DNA from: an uncultured Prevotella sp.
GTDB lineage: Bacteria; Bacteroidota; Bacteroidia; Bacteroidales; Bacteroidaceae
Assembly (NCBI GenBank): GCA_937898715.1
Contig: CALEKA010000073.1
Coordinates: 1-64,000 of the forward strand
Direction of reading: 5' to 3'
DNA: 64,000 nucleotides
Shown here: positions 50,544 to 58,809 of the stretch, in pieces
How positions within the stretch are numbered: the stretch's first letter is position 1
Layout: each line of letters starts with the position of its first letter
Notes under the pieces: model-generated
What the model was told of the DNA's origin: nothing
The model's database searches: none
The model's input: only the letters and a program-made list of their open reading frames with translations
Position numbers and translations under genes: made by a program

Positions 50544-52733
50544 TTATGCTTTGCCATAATCTTTGATTAAGGCAGTTATAGCAGTGGTGTCAGCGTCGAG
50601 ATGTGCTTCTTCGATAAGGGCTTTCATGCTTTTCAGTTCGTCAATGTATTTGCGAGCTTTATCCTTATTGTGTGCGCTGACTACTGATTGCAATTCTGGG
50701 CGTATGGCTCTTTCGAGGCGGCCGCTTGCTTTAATGAGTTTTGTACAGAGAGCTGCCATTGGGCTGTTTCCCTCTTGCGCATACGTAGTCTTGGCATTAT
50801 GATATTTCCCTTGCTTGAAGAGTCTGTCGGCAGAGCTGAGCTCTTTAGGTGTGTTACCACCTGAGGAATGTGTAGGGTCGCTGGACTGTGACTTTTGTTT
50901 GCCGCCAATTGTTGCTTGTTGGCTTCTGCTGTTTGTAGTTGAGGCAGGCTTGCGCTGTGCTACGGCAGTAGGCTTATAGTCCTTGAATAGAATTTCAAAA
51001 TCAGCCACTTTGTCGCTAAGCCTTTCATCGTCGATGAGTCGGGATTGGCCTTGTAAGTATCGGAATTCCTTGAGAGCCTTATCATAGTCTTCCTTTATAG
51101 CTGATCGCAGTGCTGCCAAGCGGAGACGCACTTCTCTCTGAGTAATTTCAGATTGAGGTAGGGGAGAGGACGGAGTGGCAGGAGAGGTCAAGACTTGGGT
51201 ACCAACAGCTGCAGTGCCTTTGTCCTTGGGCTTGTCTTCCTTAAAGTCAAAGCTCGTGGCGTTTGTCTGTACCTCTTTCAGGGTGTTAGTATTGCTATGA
51301 GCCGATGCGATGCATTCTTCCAATTTATGGAGTTCCGTATCGAAGTCAAGCACTTCAGCATTGTGCAGTTCTCTGAAAAGCCCGTCGAGCTTTGTTTGTG
51401 CCGCTTGAAGGTTGCCTTCCTCAATCTGAGCTTCTATTTCTCGTTTGGTGATTTTGACGCGACGCACAAATCGTATAGGGGGATCCTTAGGTCCCTTTTC
51501 ATGGGTATCGTCATTGTTGCCCAAGTTATCTGTGTGTGGTTGGGAATTATCCTGAGTGGTCTTTCCGCTGGGCTCTATAAGAGCTTCCGTTCCCCAGTAA
51601 TAATTCTTCTTCTTCACCTGCGTGAGCAAGTTGTCGAGAATCAGTTGCTTCTCCTTTTCAGTCACCTTAATCACGTCTACAGCCCATCGGCTCTGACGGA
51701 ACACTCCTTCGAAGTAGTCTGTAGCGACCTTACCAGTAAGCACCACACGGCATTGATTAGAAGTAAGTCCGCGTTTACTCAACTCATTGTTGAGATGGTA
51801 CATGATGTCGCGGTTTACTTGTGCCATCATTGATGTGTCGAGTTGGCTTCGATTGATAAAATAGGGCTGTTCGGAACCATCAGACATGCGCAACGTATCA
51901 TTGACGCTGGGCACTCCGCTATTCAAGAATCGCTCTGCTGCATCGTGGAGAATATCTTCTTCGCGATCGCGTTCCTTATAATTATAAGAAAAGAGGCTTC
52001 CCCAAATGATGTCGGTAGCTTGCTTCAGTCGGGGGTCAATGCCCTTTCCCTCTATCCGTACGGCATCTCCGAGCGGTTTATGTCCCTGAGTGCTGTAGAG
52101 CTGTATGAGCAAGTCTGCCTCGTCAGCCGTTACGATGGCTGTTGCCTTTGCCTGTTGGAGGTCGGATGGAGAGGTCTGTGCATCTACTACGGGCAGCAAG
52201 AGGTCTGGATAGTTGATATGCCACAGATTTTGGAATCCTCCCTCTTCAAATGGTGCAAGGATAAATCGACGCTTATTCGTGTCGAGCTCTGGTCCAAAGA
52301 GAAATACCAATGGCATCCGCGCCACATTGCTTTCAATCGATCCGAAATGGTTGTAGAAAATATCGGAGAGTATTCTTTCTATGTAGCAACGTATGGCGTA
52401 GTATGGAAGTTTTCCGAGCGACTCGTCTCGATTCGCAAAGCGGAAGGTTCGTTTTGCTCTGCACGTCTTGAAGAGGTCGGCATAAGCGTCGGGATTCTGA
52501 TTAGTACGCGCCGATTCGAGTGCAGTCTTTCCGATGACGAATTGTCCAGCTGAGCAGAGCACGGCAAACGGCATCTCCACACCGTCGCTTCCTGGGGCAT
52601 AGTCGATGAAGCGATTGTCACCATCGCTGCGGTTGTAGCGGAAGGAGATGCTTTCGCGCGTAATAGTAATTAATATGCAATAGTTATCACTCACGGTGTG
52701 ATGCGTGTTAAAGTAGTGTTTAGTGCAGGGCAT
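50544..52733 (-). CDS. Degenerate Hsp70/actin-fold protein with charged C-terminal half
   Basis: This 729-residue protein is not a recognised family. Its first half (about 15-380) reads like a worn Hsp70/actin fold: MPFAVLCSAGQFVIGKTALE resembles the Hsp70 subdomain IB start, and CRVVLTGKVATDYFEGVF (about 328-345) the adenosine loop. The phosphate-1 loop (DxGTT-type) is absent: ILITITRESISFRYN stands there. The second half is charged helices (about 425-480, 530-585, 630-729) joined by Ser/Thr/Pro linkers, the last like a TPR. It overlaps the upstream ATPase gene by 14 nt. A GTG at 52694 (just before SDNYCILITI) is an alternative start. Confidence 0.65.
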   Translation of the reverse strand: MPCTKHYFNTHHTVSDNYCILITITRESISFRYNRSDGDNRFIDYAPGSDGVEMPFAVLCSAGQFVIGKTALESARTNQNPDAYADLFKTCRAKRTFRFANRDESLGKLPYYAIRCYIERILSDIFYNHFGSIESNVARMPLVFLFGPELDTNKRRFILAPFEEGGFQNLWHINYPDLLLPVVDAQTSPSDLQQAKATAIVTADEADLLIQLYSTQGHKPLGDAVRIEGKGIDPRLKQATDIIWGSLFSYNYKERDREEDILHDAAERFLNSGVPSVNDTLRMSDGSEQPYFINRSQLDTSMMAQVNRDIMYHLNNELSKRGLTSNQCRVVLTGKVATDYFEGVFRQSRWAVDVIKVTEKEKQLILDNLLTQVKKKNYYWGTEALIEPSGKTTQDNSQPHTDNLGNNDDTHEKGPKDPPIRFVRRVKITKREIEAQIEEGNLQAAQTKLDGLFRELHNAEVLDFDTELHKLEECIASAHSNTNTLKEVQTNATSFDFKEDKPKDKGTAAVGTQVLTSPATPSSPLPQSEITQREVRLRLAALRSAIKEDYDKALKEFRYLQGQSRLIDDERLSDKVADFEILFKDYKPTAVAQRKPASTTNSRSQQATIGGKQKSQSSDPTHSSGGNTPKELSSADRLFKQGKYHNAKTTYAQEGNSPMAALCTKLIKASGRLERAIRPELQSVVSAHNKDKARKYIDELKSMKALIEEAHLDADTTAITALIKDYGKA

Positions 52734-55700
52734 CCATTAGGTACTGATCGTAGAATTTCATGCCTTCAAGCACGATGATTGGCGCCACGAAGTCAAATTC
52801 TTTCTCGCTTTGTGCCTTCTGCACTTCTGGGAGGCTTTTGATGTAAGTATTGATGTTTGCCATCGATTGCAGCCCTTCCGTCATCTTACCAGTATCCAAG
52901 CGTGTAGCGCCAAAGATTCCGCTCACGTATTTATAATAAATACTTGCGAAGTTGCAGAAACGTGTCTGCTGGAAGTTGAATGCATCTGGTGAACTAAAGC
53001 ATTTGCCGATACTTTGCATGAAGTCAGCCGTGATGCTGTCATCGGATTGTAGCGGAGCCCATTCTCTCGTTGCAGAGTTGTAGAGCTTGAATCCATTCTC
53101 ACCTATAATCTCAAGAGCGTTGTCGGTGATGAGCAGTCGGGTCTGTATGGTCTTAGCCAATCCTTTTGATACTTCAAACTTTACTTCGTTCCCTTGCTTG
53201 GTTTGCAAATCGAATTTCGGCCAAGCAGCGAGGTTGGTCTTGAGGATTTTTTCACCTCCCATTCCCATGCAGAACATCTCGGTGTAATATCTTATGGCTG
53301 TCTGTTCGTTAGCTGCGTTGAGCCACTCGAAGATGCGCGAGCCTTTACCTGCAAAGACAATCTTGATGATGGGGCGCCAATTGTCATTGTACATGGGAAG
53401 TTCATCCGATCTACGTGCTTCTTTTACCAGTTTGTAGGCCAACTGTCCTGCATAGTAAGTGATGAGTCCCGTAATGTATAGGTCGACGCAGTAAAGTTGC
53501 GGGCAGTCTGTACCTATAATCTGGTAGAACTCTGTCAATTGTTCTGTGGAGAGTTGGTCAACAATTTGTTCGAAGTAGTAGGGTGCTGTCTCGGCGGAGT
53601 AGAGGCGCTCACCATCATTAAAGCCAAGCAACTTGATATTGTGGTTATGACAGATTTTCTGTAGTGCTTGCTCAAAAGGCTTAGCAACATACTTTGTGGC
53701 GTTTGACAAGCGCTGAGCGGCAAATCGAATGGAGTTTTGTTTCAGCATCTTGTTGGTTTCACCCTCGCTGCATATCACTGATATGTCGGTGGTGCTTCCG
53801 CCCACATCGAAGCAGAATACGAGTTCATTCGTATTGTTTATACTGTAGGAAAGATAGTTTGCCACAGCGCAAGCCTCAGTCATAGCTTTTTGTGTGTCAA
53901 TGCTCTTAAAGTCGAACATAAATGGACCTTTCTCAGGTTCAAGAGGTTTCTCTTGGGATTGCGTCTGTGTAGCGGCATTGTCGTTGAATGGGCTGTTATC
54001 GAAGCCACTTTCTTGAGTTGACGCATTTACTCCTTGCTGCGTTTGGCCTTGTACATCGCCAAAGGGTGAGACTCCGAATCCATCTGATGTTGTCTCAGTG
54101 CTTTCACCGAATGTATTACCGCTGTTGCCAAAGCTGTTATCTCCTCCGCCGAAAGGATTGCTACCTCCGCCAAACATATCATTGTTGCCGAAAGGCGAAG
54201 CGAAAGGATCGTTGCTATTCGAACTTCCAGCATTTCCAAATGGATCATTATCATTGCCCATCTGTATATTGATGCCGGGAATATTTGCCACATCAAGCTT
54301 ATACTTAGCTCCTTCCTTTGTAATGGGTGTGACCTTTGTGAGCGACTGCCATATTTGGTTGTATTGTGTCAAGAGGTTGTAGCCCATGGCTGAGGGGTAA
54401 GACCATCTGAGGTCAGAGGGAACGTAGTCCTTTACGTAGAGCTCTGCATAGATGTGGAGCAGAAGTGATGAGAGGAAGGCTCGCTTGTGAGCTTTGTCTT
54501 CTTCGCGATCGCTCCATTTCATGTTATGCACGAGTTCCACGATGCTCTGTCCGTTCTTGAAACTAAGGCGCATACGATCAGCTGTGACTGAATCGATGGG
54601 TAGATGGCGACAGAAGCAGGGGAAGCCTCCCTGCACAGCTTCGCTCAAAGCCGAGTCGTGGTCGTCTCCTTGCGGTAGCCGCTGGTCGTCGTGAATAGCG
54701 AGTATGCTCTTGATGGCATTGGAGTAGATTTCTTCGTTTTGGAAGAAGAGCACGTTGCGCTCGGCGGGTATATCGTTCGTCTTCGTTCCCAGTTCGCTGA
54801 AGAGCGAGATACGTTGATCTTCAAACTGCAACCCCTCAGCATTGGGCATGTTCTTTTCATGATAAGCCACCGAAGTGTTGGTACTACCGAAATCGATTCC
54901 CACTGTAGCTTCCTTCAGTTCTCGCGTGTAGTGCAGTCGGTCCTTAGGCAGTCCGTCCTTGGCATTGATATCGTTGGAATAGTGTATCAGTACGAAGCCA
55001 GCCTCTTGTCCGTTCATATAAGTGAGGCGCACGCCCTTGAAGGGGTTCTTGCTCTCATAAATCTCGTACTTATATTGGCGTGAAGCCGTACGGCTATCGC
55101 ATACTACGCGCAGTTCGCCTCCAGCCTTTGCCACACCGTTTTCTGCTAAAAAGTCTATGTGGCCTTCATAGTCGGTGGTGATGTGGAAATCATCTCCTTC
55201 TCCGCAGAAGGGCACTGCGCTGTAGGGACAGTCGTTCTGACGCACATTGTGGGGCATCTCTGAGTAGAGAAAGTAGCGTTCCCAGTTTCGTGCGATGAAG
55301 TTGGGCCATACTACTACGTCCTTGTTGCGTCCGAAGATTCCTTTGATATGGTAGTCAATGGGGATAGCTTTCTGCTTATGGTTTCTTGTAGCGCTATCGG
55401 TGATGGTCAGCGTAAGGCGCACGCTGAGTTTGCTCGTTGCCTCGTCAAATGTGGCATCGAGTCTTGAATCGATATCGTTGCCCGCATTGGCATAGCCCAA
55501 TAGGATGTTGATGTTCTCACCAAACACTTGCAATCCTCGTTCGCTGAGTGGTATGCTGAAGTAGGCATAGCGTGGTGAACCATTGATTTTAGCGCGTAGC
55601 AGGTATACAGGCAGAGAGTTAGACAGGTCCTTATTGTCCTCGTAGTCGCGTGGCAACCATATGCGAGCTATCTCGGCGTTGTTGGGTAGGAGTAGGTCTT

Positions 55701-56649
55701 CGGGTTTGAAAGCTTTGGCCAGTCCTTGAGCGTCGGGTGCAGAGGTAATCACGCCATTGTATCCATAGAGTTCTTCCGTGTAGTTGAGGAATCGGAAAGG
55801 CACGTCAAAACCCTGCACAGGCAGTGCACTAGCATCATCTTCGTTGAGCCCGCGGTGGCGTATTTCAGCGAGGATTTCGTCGCGCCATGTGCCTAATTCG
55901 AGTTTGATGTGCTGATAGTCAAGGTCTGTGTTTTTATAATACTCCTCGAGTTGGCTGATGCGTTGCTGCAGTTTGTCTACGTAAGCAAAGAGATTGAGGA
56001 GTTGATCATCGGGGATGCTACTATGCAGAGGGTCGGTGAATCGGTGGGTAGCAGGGTCAACAAAGGGGTGTTGCTGCTCAATGTCGTAAGCCACAGAAGT
56101 GAAGAATATTGAGCGTGGCGAAGTAGCGCCCACCACCTGTCCGTTGTATTTGATTATATATAGGAAGGGTTTTGGTTGGTCGTTGCGTGCCTTTCCTTGT
56201 TCGGTCCAGATGGAGCGGTCGTTCATGAGCATGTTGCCAAAGGCTCCCTTTGGCTCGTACATGTTCTCTGTAGTGTAGATGTCCTTGTCGTCGCTGTAAG
56301 TCAGATTGATGCGTCTTACGCTGATGGCGGTATTGTTCAGCGCGATGCAGGCTATGAGTCCGCGCCACTCGTCTACGAGGTTGATGTAGTACTGGTTGAG
56401 GCCAGAGTTGGCATTGTTGCGTATGGTCTGTATTTCTCCGAGCGCATGGTTGAACAAGTCGGCGCGGGCAAATACTGAGGGTACGCCCGATACGATGGCA
56501 CTCACGTCGACCCCCGCCTTGATGCTGGGAGTCTCAATATCGCGTGTAAAGGCTTGTATCTGTGAGGTAAGGTCTTGCCATGCTCCAGCGGCGCCTTGCT
56601 GCTGGCTGCGTGCGCTTACCTTGATGGTTAATGCTTTTATATTGGGCAT
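52720..56649 (-). CDS. Large actin/Hsp70-type ATPase with Gly/Asn/Phe-rich insert
   Basis: This 1309-residue protein has a novel N-terminal region (about 1-575; coiled-coil-like 220-245, beta-rich elsewhere) then an actin/Hsp70-fold ATPase: phosphate-1 VGIDFGSTNTSVAYH (583-597), phosphate-2 FCFDVGGSTTDISVIC (945-960) and adenosine loop IVFAGKGSRIFEWL (about 1097-1110). Between phosphate-1 and -2, residues about 798-898 form a low-complexity insert with repeated NDPFG, NPFGGG and NTFGES. A distant relation to SrfB-like virulence ATPases is possible. It lies 49 nt after the tubulin-like gene, and the operon context suggests joint work. Confidence 0.85.
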   Translation of the reverse strand: MPNIKALTIKVSARSQQQGAAGAWQDLTSQIQAFTRDIETPSIKAGVDVSAIVSGVPSVFARADLFNHALGEIQTIRNNANSGLNQYYINLVDEWRGLIACIALNNTAISVRRINLTYSDDKDIYTTENMYEPKGAFGNMLMNDRSIWTEQGKARNDQPKPFLYIIKYNGQVVGATSPRSIFFTSVAYDIEQQHPFVDPATHRFTDPLHSSIPDDQLLNLFAYVDKLQQRISQLEEYYKNTDLDYQHIKLELGTWRDEILAEIRHRGLNEDDASALPVQGFDVPFRFLNYTEELYGYNGVITSAPDAQGLAKAFKPEDLLLPNNAEIARIWLPRDYEDNKDLSNSLPVYLLRAKINGSPRYAYFSIPLSERGLQVFGENINILLGYANAGNDIDSRLDATFDEATSKLSVRLTLTITDSATRNHKQKAIPIDYHIKGIFGRNKDVVVWPNFIARNWERYFLYSEMPHNVRQNDCPYSAVPFCGEGDDFHITTDYEGHIDFLAENGVAKAGGELRVVCDSRTASRQYKYEIYESKNPFKGVRLTYMNGQEAGFVLIHYSNDINAKDGLPKDRLHYTRELKEATVGIDFGSTNTSVAYHEKNMPNAEGLQFEDQRISLFSELGTKTNDIPAERNVLFFQNEEIYSNAIKSILAIHDDQRLPQGDDHDSALSEAVQGGFPCFCRHLPIDSVTADRMRLSFKNGQSIVELVHNMKWSDREEDKAHKRAFLSSLLLHIYAELYVKDYVPSDLRWSYPSAMGYNLLTQYNQIWQSLTKVTPITKEGAKYKLDVANIPGINIQMGNDNDPFGNAGSSNSNDPFASPFGNNDMFGGGSNPFGGGDNSFGNSGNTFGESTETTSDGFGVSPFGDVQGQTQQGVNASTQESGFDNSPFNDNAATQTQSQEKPLEPEKGPFMFDFKSIDTQKAMTEACAVANYLSYSINNTNELVFCFDVGGSTTDISVICSEGETNKMLKQNSIRFAAQRLSNATKYVAKPFEQALQKICHNHNIKLLGFNDGERLYSAETAPYYFEQIVDQLSTEQLTEFYQIIGTDCPQLYCVDLYITGLITYYAGQLAYKLVKEARRSDELPMYNDNWRPIIKIVFAGKGSRIFEWLNAANEQTAIRYYTEMFCMGMGGEKILKTNLAAWPKFDLQTKQGNEVKFEVSKGLAKTIQTRLLITDNALEIIGENGFKLYNSATREWAPLQSDDSITADFMQSIGKCFSSPDAFNFQQTRFCNFASIYYKYVSGIFGATRLDTGKMTEGLQSMANINTYIKSLPEVQKAQSEKEFDFVAPIIVLEGMKFYDQYLMDALH
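53960..54255 (-). repeat. Segment encoding the FG/DPF-rich insert
   Basis: The coding sequence here repeats the words for PFG, FGG and FGN about twelve times. Within the ATPase it is the only low-complexity stretch. Confidence 0.8.
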
Positions 56650-56698
56650 AGGTGTGTAGCTATTATGAAGGAAGAGGAAGTGTGGGTTGTCTCAATGT

Positions 56699-58378
56699 TT
56701 AAGATAACATTGCGCTGAAGGGAATTGTAGCATTGATAGCATTGTACATATGTGCGAGGAAGCGTTCCTTCATGGTACTTACGCTTTGCGTTCCGTTTTG
56801 CTGAGGCTTGGCGTTGGGCAGTTTTTTAATGAAGTCGTCGTATGTCTCGCGTTTATCGGTCTTGATGATCAATCCAGCTTTCTTTTCCTCCTGTATTTCC
56901 TTGACGGGATCCATTGAGGCAAGCGTCTTAATATTCTCTTCGAATATATTCGTTGCAAATAAGAATTTACTAGCACCGACGGCACGCACAGAGTTATACA
57001 CTTGGTAAATCCATCCGCGTACCAGGGCACCAGCATCTATGCTGTAGGCAAACTCCTTCATGAAGTTGTCGATTTCCTCGGTTTGCTCTTGTCGCATATC
57101 GTTGTAGTCGGTTATCTTGAACTCATCGAGCCAAGATATAAGTCCGCGTGTACCGATGTTCGCTTTGCTCATACCTACTTGAGGGATAGCTCCTGCATGT
57201 TTCGACAGAACTAAGTGTGCCAGCACCAAGAACGATCCCATTTTCTGTAAGAATTCATTTGCCTTGGTGGCATCTACAAAGTCTGTGCCTTTAAAGGTGA
57301 GATTGCCGCTATCGTCTTCTTCCACTGATCGGTAGAGATATTGTGCCGTCTTATTTTTCAGATTATTATCGTCTTGGCCGAAGAAGTCGTAAGCTGCGCA
57401 GGCACACATCAGTTCTACCACGTGGCAGGCATTCTTCTGTTCCGCCCCACCTGTGATGGTTTGCTGCTTGTCGCCAGTCACGTCGAGTTCCTGTGCGGGC
57501 CATCCCACGTGGTAGAGTCGCTTGTAGCGGTCTTTCACTGTGCGGTCTTGCTGGTAGAATTGCAGGGCTGCCTGTGAGTTGATAGCAAAGTAGTCTGACG
57601 AGGCGATGAGCTTTTCGTTTTTGCGTTGTGCTTCGGAGGGCGACTTGAAACTGAAATATTCCGTCAGGAGTGTTGCGCCAAACTTCACACGGTTGAAGTC
57701 TATCGTGTTTTGTGAAATCACGTTGATGGCCTCCTTCAGAGCCTCGGGTACTACGGGGATTGACGAAGCTCCAGTGCCGCCAAATACGGAGCCAAACACA
57801 AATACGCGTGCCCCCGCGCTGCTCTGCTGCAACTTGCTTAGGAAGTCCACCAAGTCTTTTTCAGGAGCAGTGGCTTTGCTCTTATCAGCGTTGTAGTGGC
57901 GAGCTGCTTCTATGATGCCATGATACATCAACATCGATCCCAGATGGGTCTGTGCACGATAGCCGTGCTCGAGGTTGAAGCTCTGCACGGTGTCGTGTTC
58001 AAGGAAGAGGTCTGCCAGGTCGCTATCGTCTTGTTCTGTCTGCTTGTCGGTGCCTTGCGTTGCACTCAGTTTGAGGTAGCTACTGCGGTTGGCTTTTGAA
58101 TAGTCTGTATAAAATTTATAAAGGTTGAGCTTGGCAGAGAAGTAGGTGTTGGTGTTCGGACTCCCGCCAGGGTTGTCTGGGTTGTCAGTCTTTACTTTAT
58201 TATAGAGTTCTATGAGTCGTTCTACGCGACCTTTGTTGCCATTACTCTGATCGGTATCAAGTGTGAGGATGTTGATTTCCTCATTGTCGAACATACCGAT
58301 GGCACACAGGTGGACAAACGATTCGAGGCATCGCATGCCCGTGCCGCCTATAGCTATTACAAAGAGTTTATCGTCCAT
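56699..58378 (-). CDS. Divergent tubulin/FtsZ-like GTPase
   Basis: This 559-residue protein has the order expected of a tubulin-superfamily GTPase. FVIAIGGTGMRCLESFVHLC (residues 6-25) is the first phosphate-loop-like strand-turn-helix, INILTLDTDQSNGNKGRV (35-52) reaches an acidic ribose position, and VFGSVFGGTGASSIPVVPEAL (about 193-214) fits the tubulin signature loop GGGTG(S/T)G. LLIAHLVLSK-type helices and a C-terminal helical part (about 380-559) follow; catalytic T7-loop residues are not clear. It resembles Tubulin_2-type or FtsZ-like proteins, some of which have been proposed to remodel membranes. It should polymerise with GTP, coupled to the adjacent ATPase. Confidence 0.8.
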   Translation of the reverse strand: MDDKLFVIAIGGTGMRCLESFVHLCAIGMFDNEEINILTLDTDQSNGNKGRVERLIELYNKVKTDNPDNPGGSPNTNTYFSAKLNLYKFYTDYSKANRSSYLKLSATQGTDKQTEQDDSDLADLFLEHDTVQSFNLEHGYRAQTHLGSMLMYHGIIEAARHYNADKSKATAPEKDLVDFLSKLQQSSAGARVFVFGSVFGGTGASSIPVVPEALKEAINVISQNTIDFNRVKFGATLLTEYFSFKSPSEAQRKNEKLIASSDYFAINSQAALQFYQQDRTVKDRYKRLYHVGWPAQELDVTGDKQQTITGGAEQKNACHVVELMCACAAYDFFGQDDNNLKNKTAQYLYRSVEEDDSGNLTFKGTDFVDATKANEFLQKMGSFLVLAHLVLSKHAGAIPQVGMSKANIGTRGLISWLDEFKITDYNDMRQEQTEEIDNFMKEFAYSIDAGALVRGWIYQVYNSVRAVGASKFLFATNIFEENIKTLASMDPVKEIQEEKKAGLIIKTDKRETYDDFIKKLPNAKPQQNGTQSVSTMKERFLAHMYNAINATIPFSAMLS

Positions 58379-58421
58379 GGTCAGTCAGCTTTGCTTAGAT
58401 GAATAATTTGTAGGCTTAGGT

Positions 58422-58763
58422 TTAGAACCATGAACCCAGTTTGTCTTTCGGGTTAGCCTTGGAGATGATTATGCCAAGCACTAAGTATATAATCCACGAC
58501 AAGGCGGCACCAATGCTCTCGTGCAGCATGAAGGCACTCTTCTTTGAGCCCGTCTTGCAGTCGGTATATACAAAGGCGAATGCCACAGCTACGGAAAGGA
58601 TGATTGAAAGTATGCTTACCAGCCAAAAGATAGTCTTGCGCTTGCTCACGTCGCTCATATCGGGACGGAAGTCTACGCTTTTAGAGAACATGATGGCTAC
58701 TAAGAGCGCAACGATGGCTGCTACTACAGCGATTACATAAATGGGGATGATGATATTTGACAT
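58422..58763 (-). CDS. Three-helix membrane protein
   Basis: This 113-residue protein has helices at about 5-26, 45-66 and 83-101 with a basic loop (SKRKT) between the first two and a charged C-terminus (KANPKDKLGSWF). It is the second gene of the Ter/tubulin operon (43 nt before the tubulin-like gene, 46 nt after the lipoprotein). It may anchor the system in the inner membrane. No family recognised. Confidence 0.75.
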   Translation of the reverse strand: MSNIIIPIYVIAVVAAIVALLVAIMFSKSVDFRPDMSDVSKRKTIFWLVSILSIILSVAVAFAFVYTDCKTGSKKSAFMLHESIGAALSWIIYLVLGIIISKANPKDKLGSWF

Positions 58764-58809
58764 GGTTGTATGATTATTTGTTGTTATGGTGCTTGATGAC
58801 TAATGTTTC

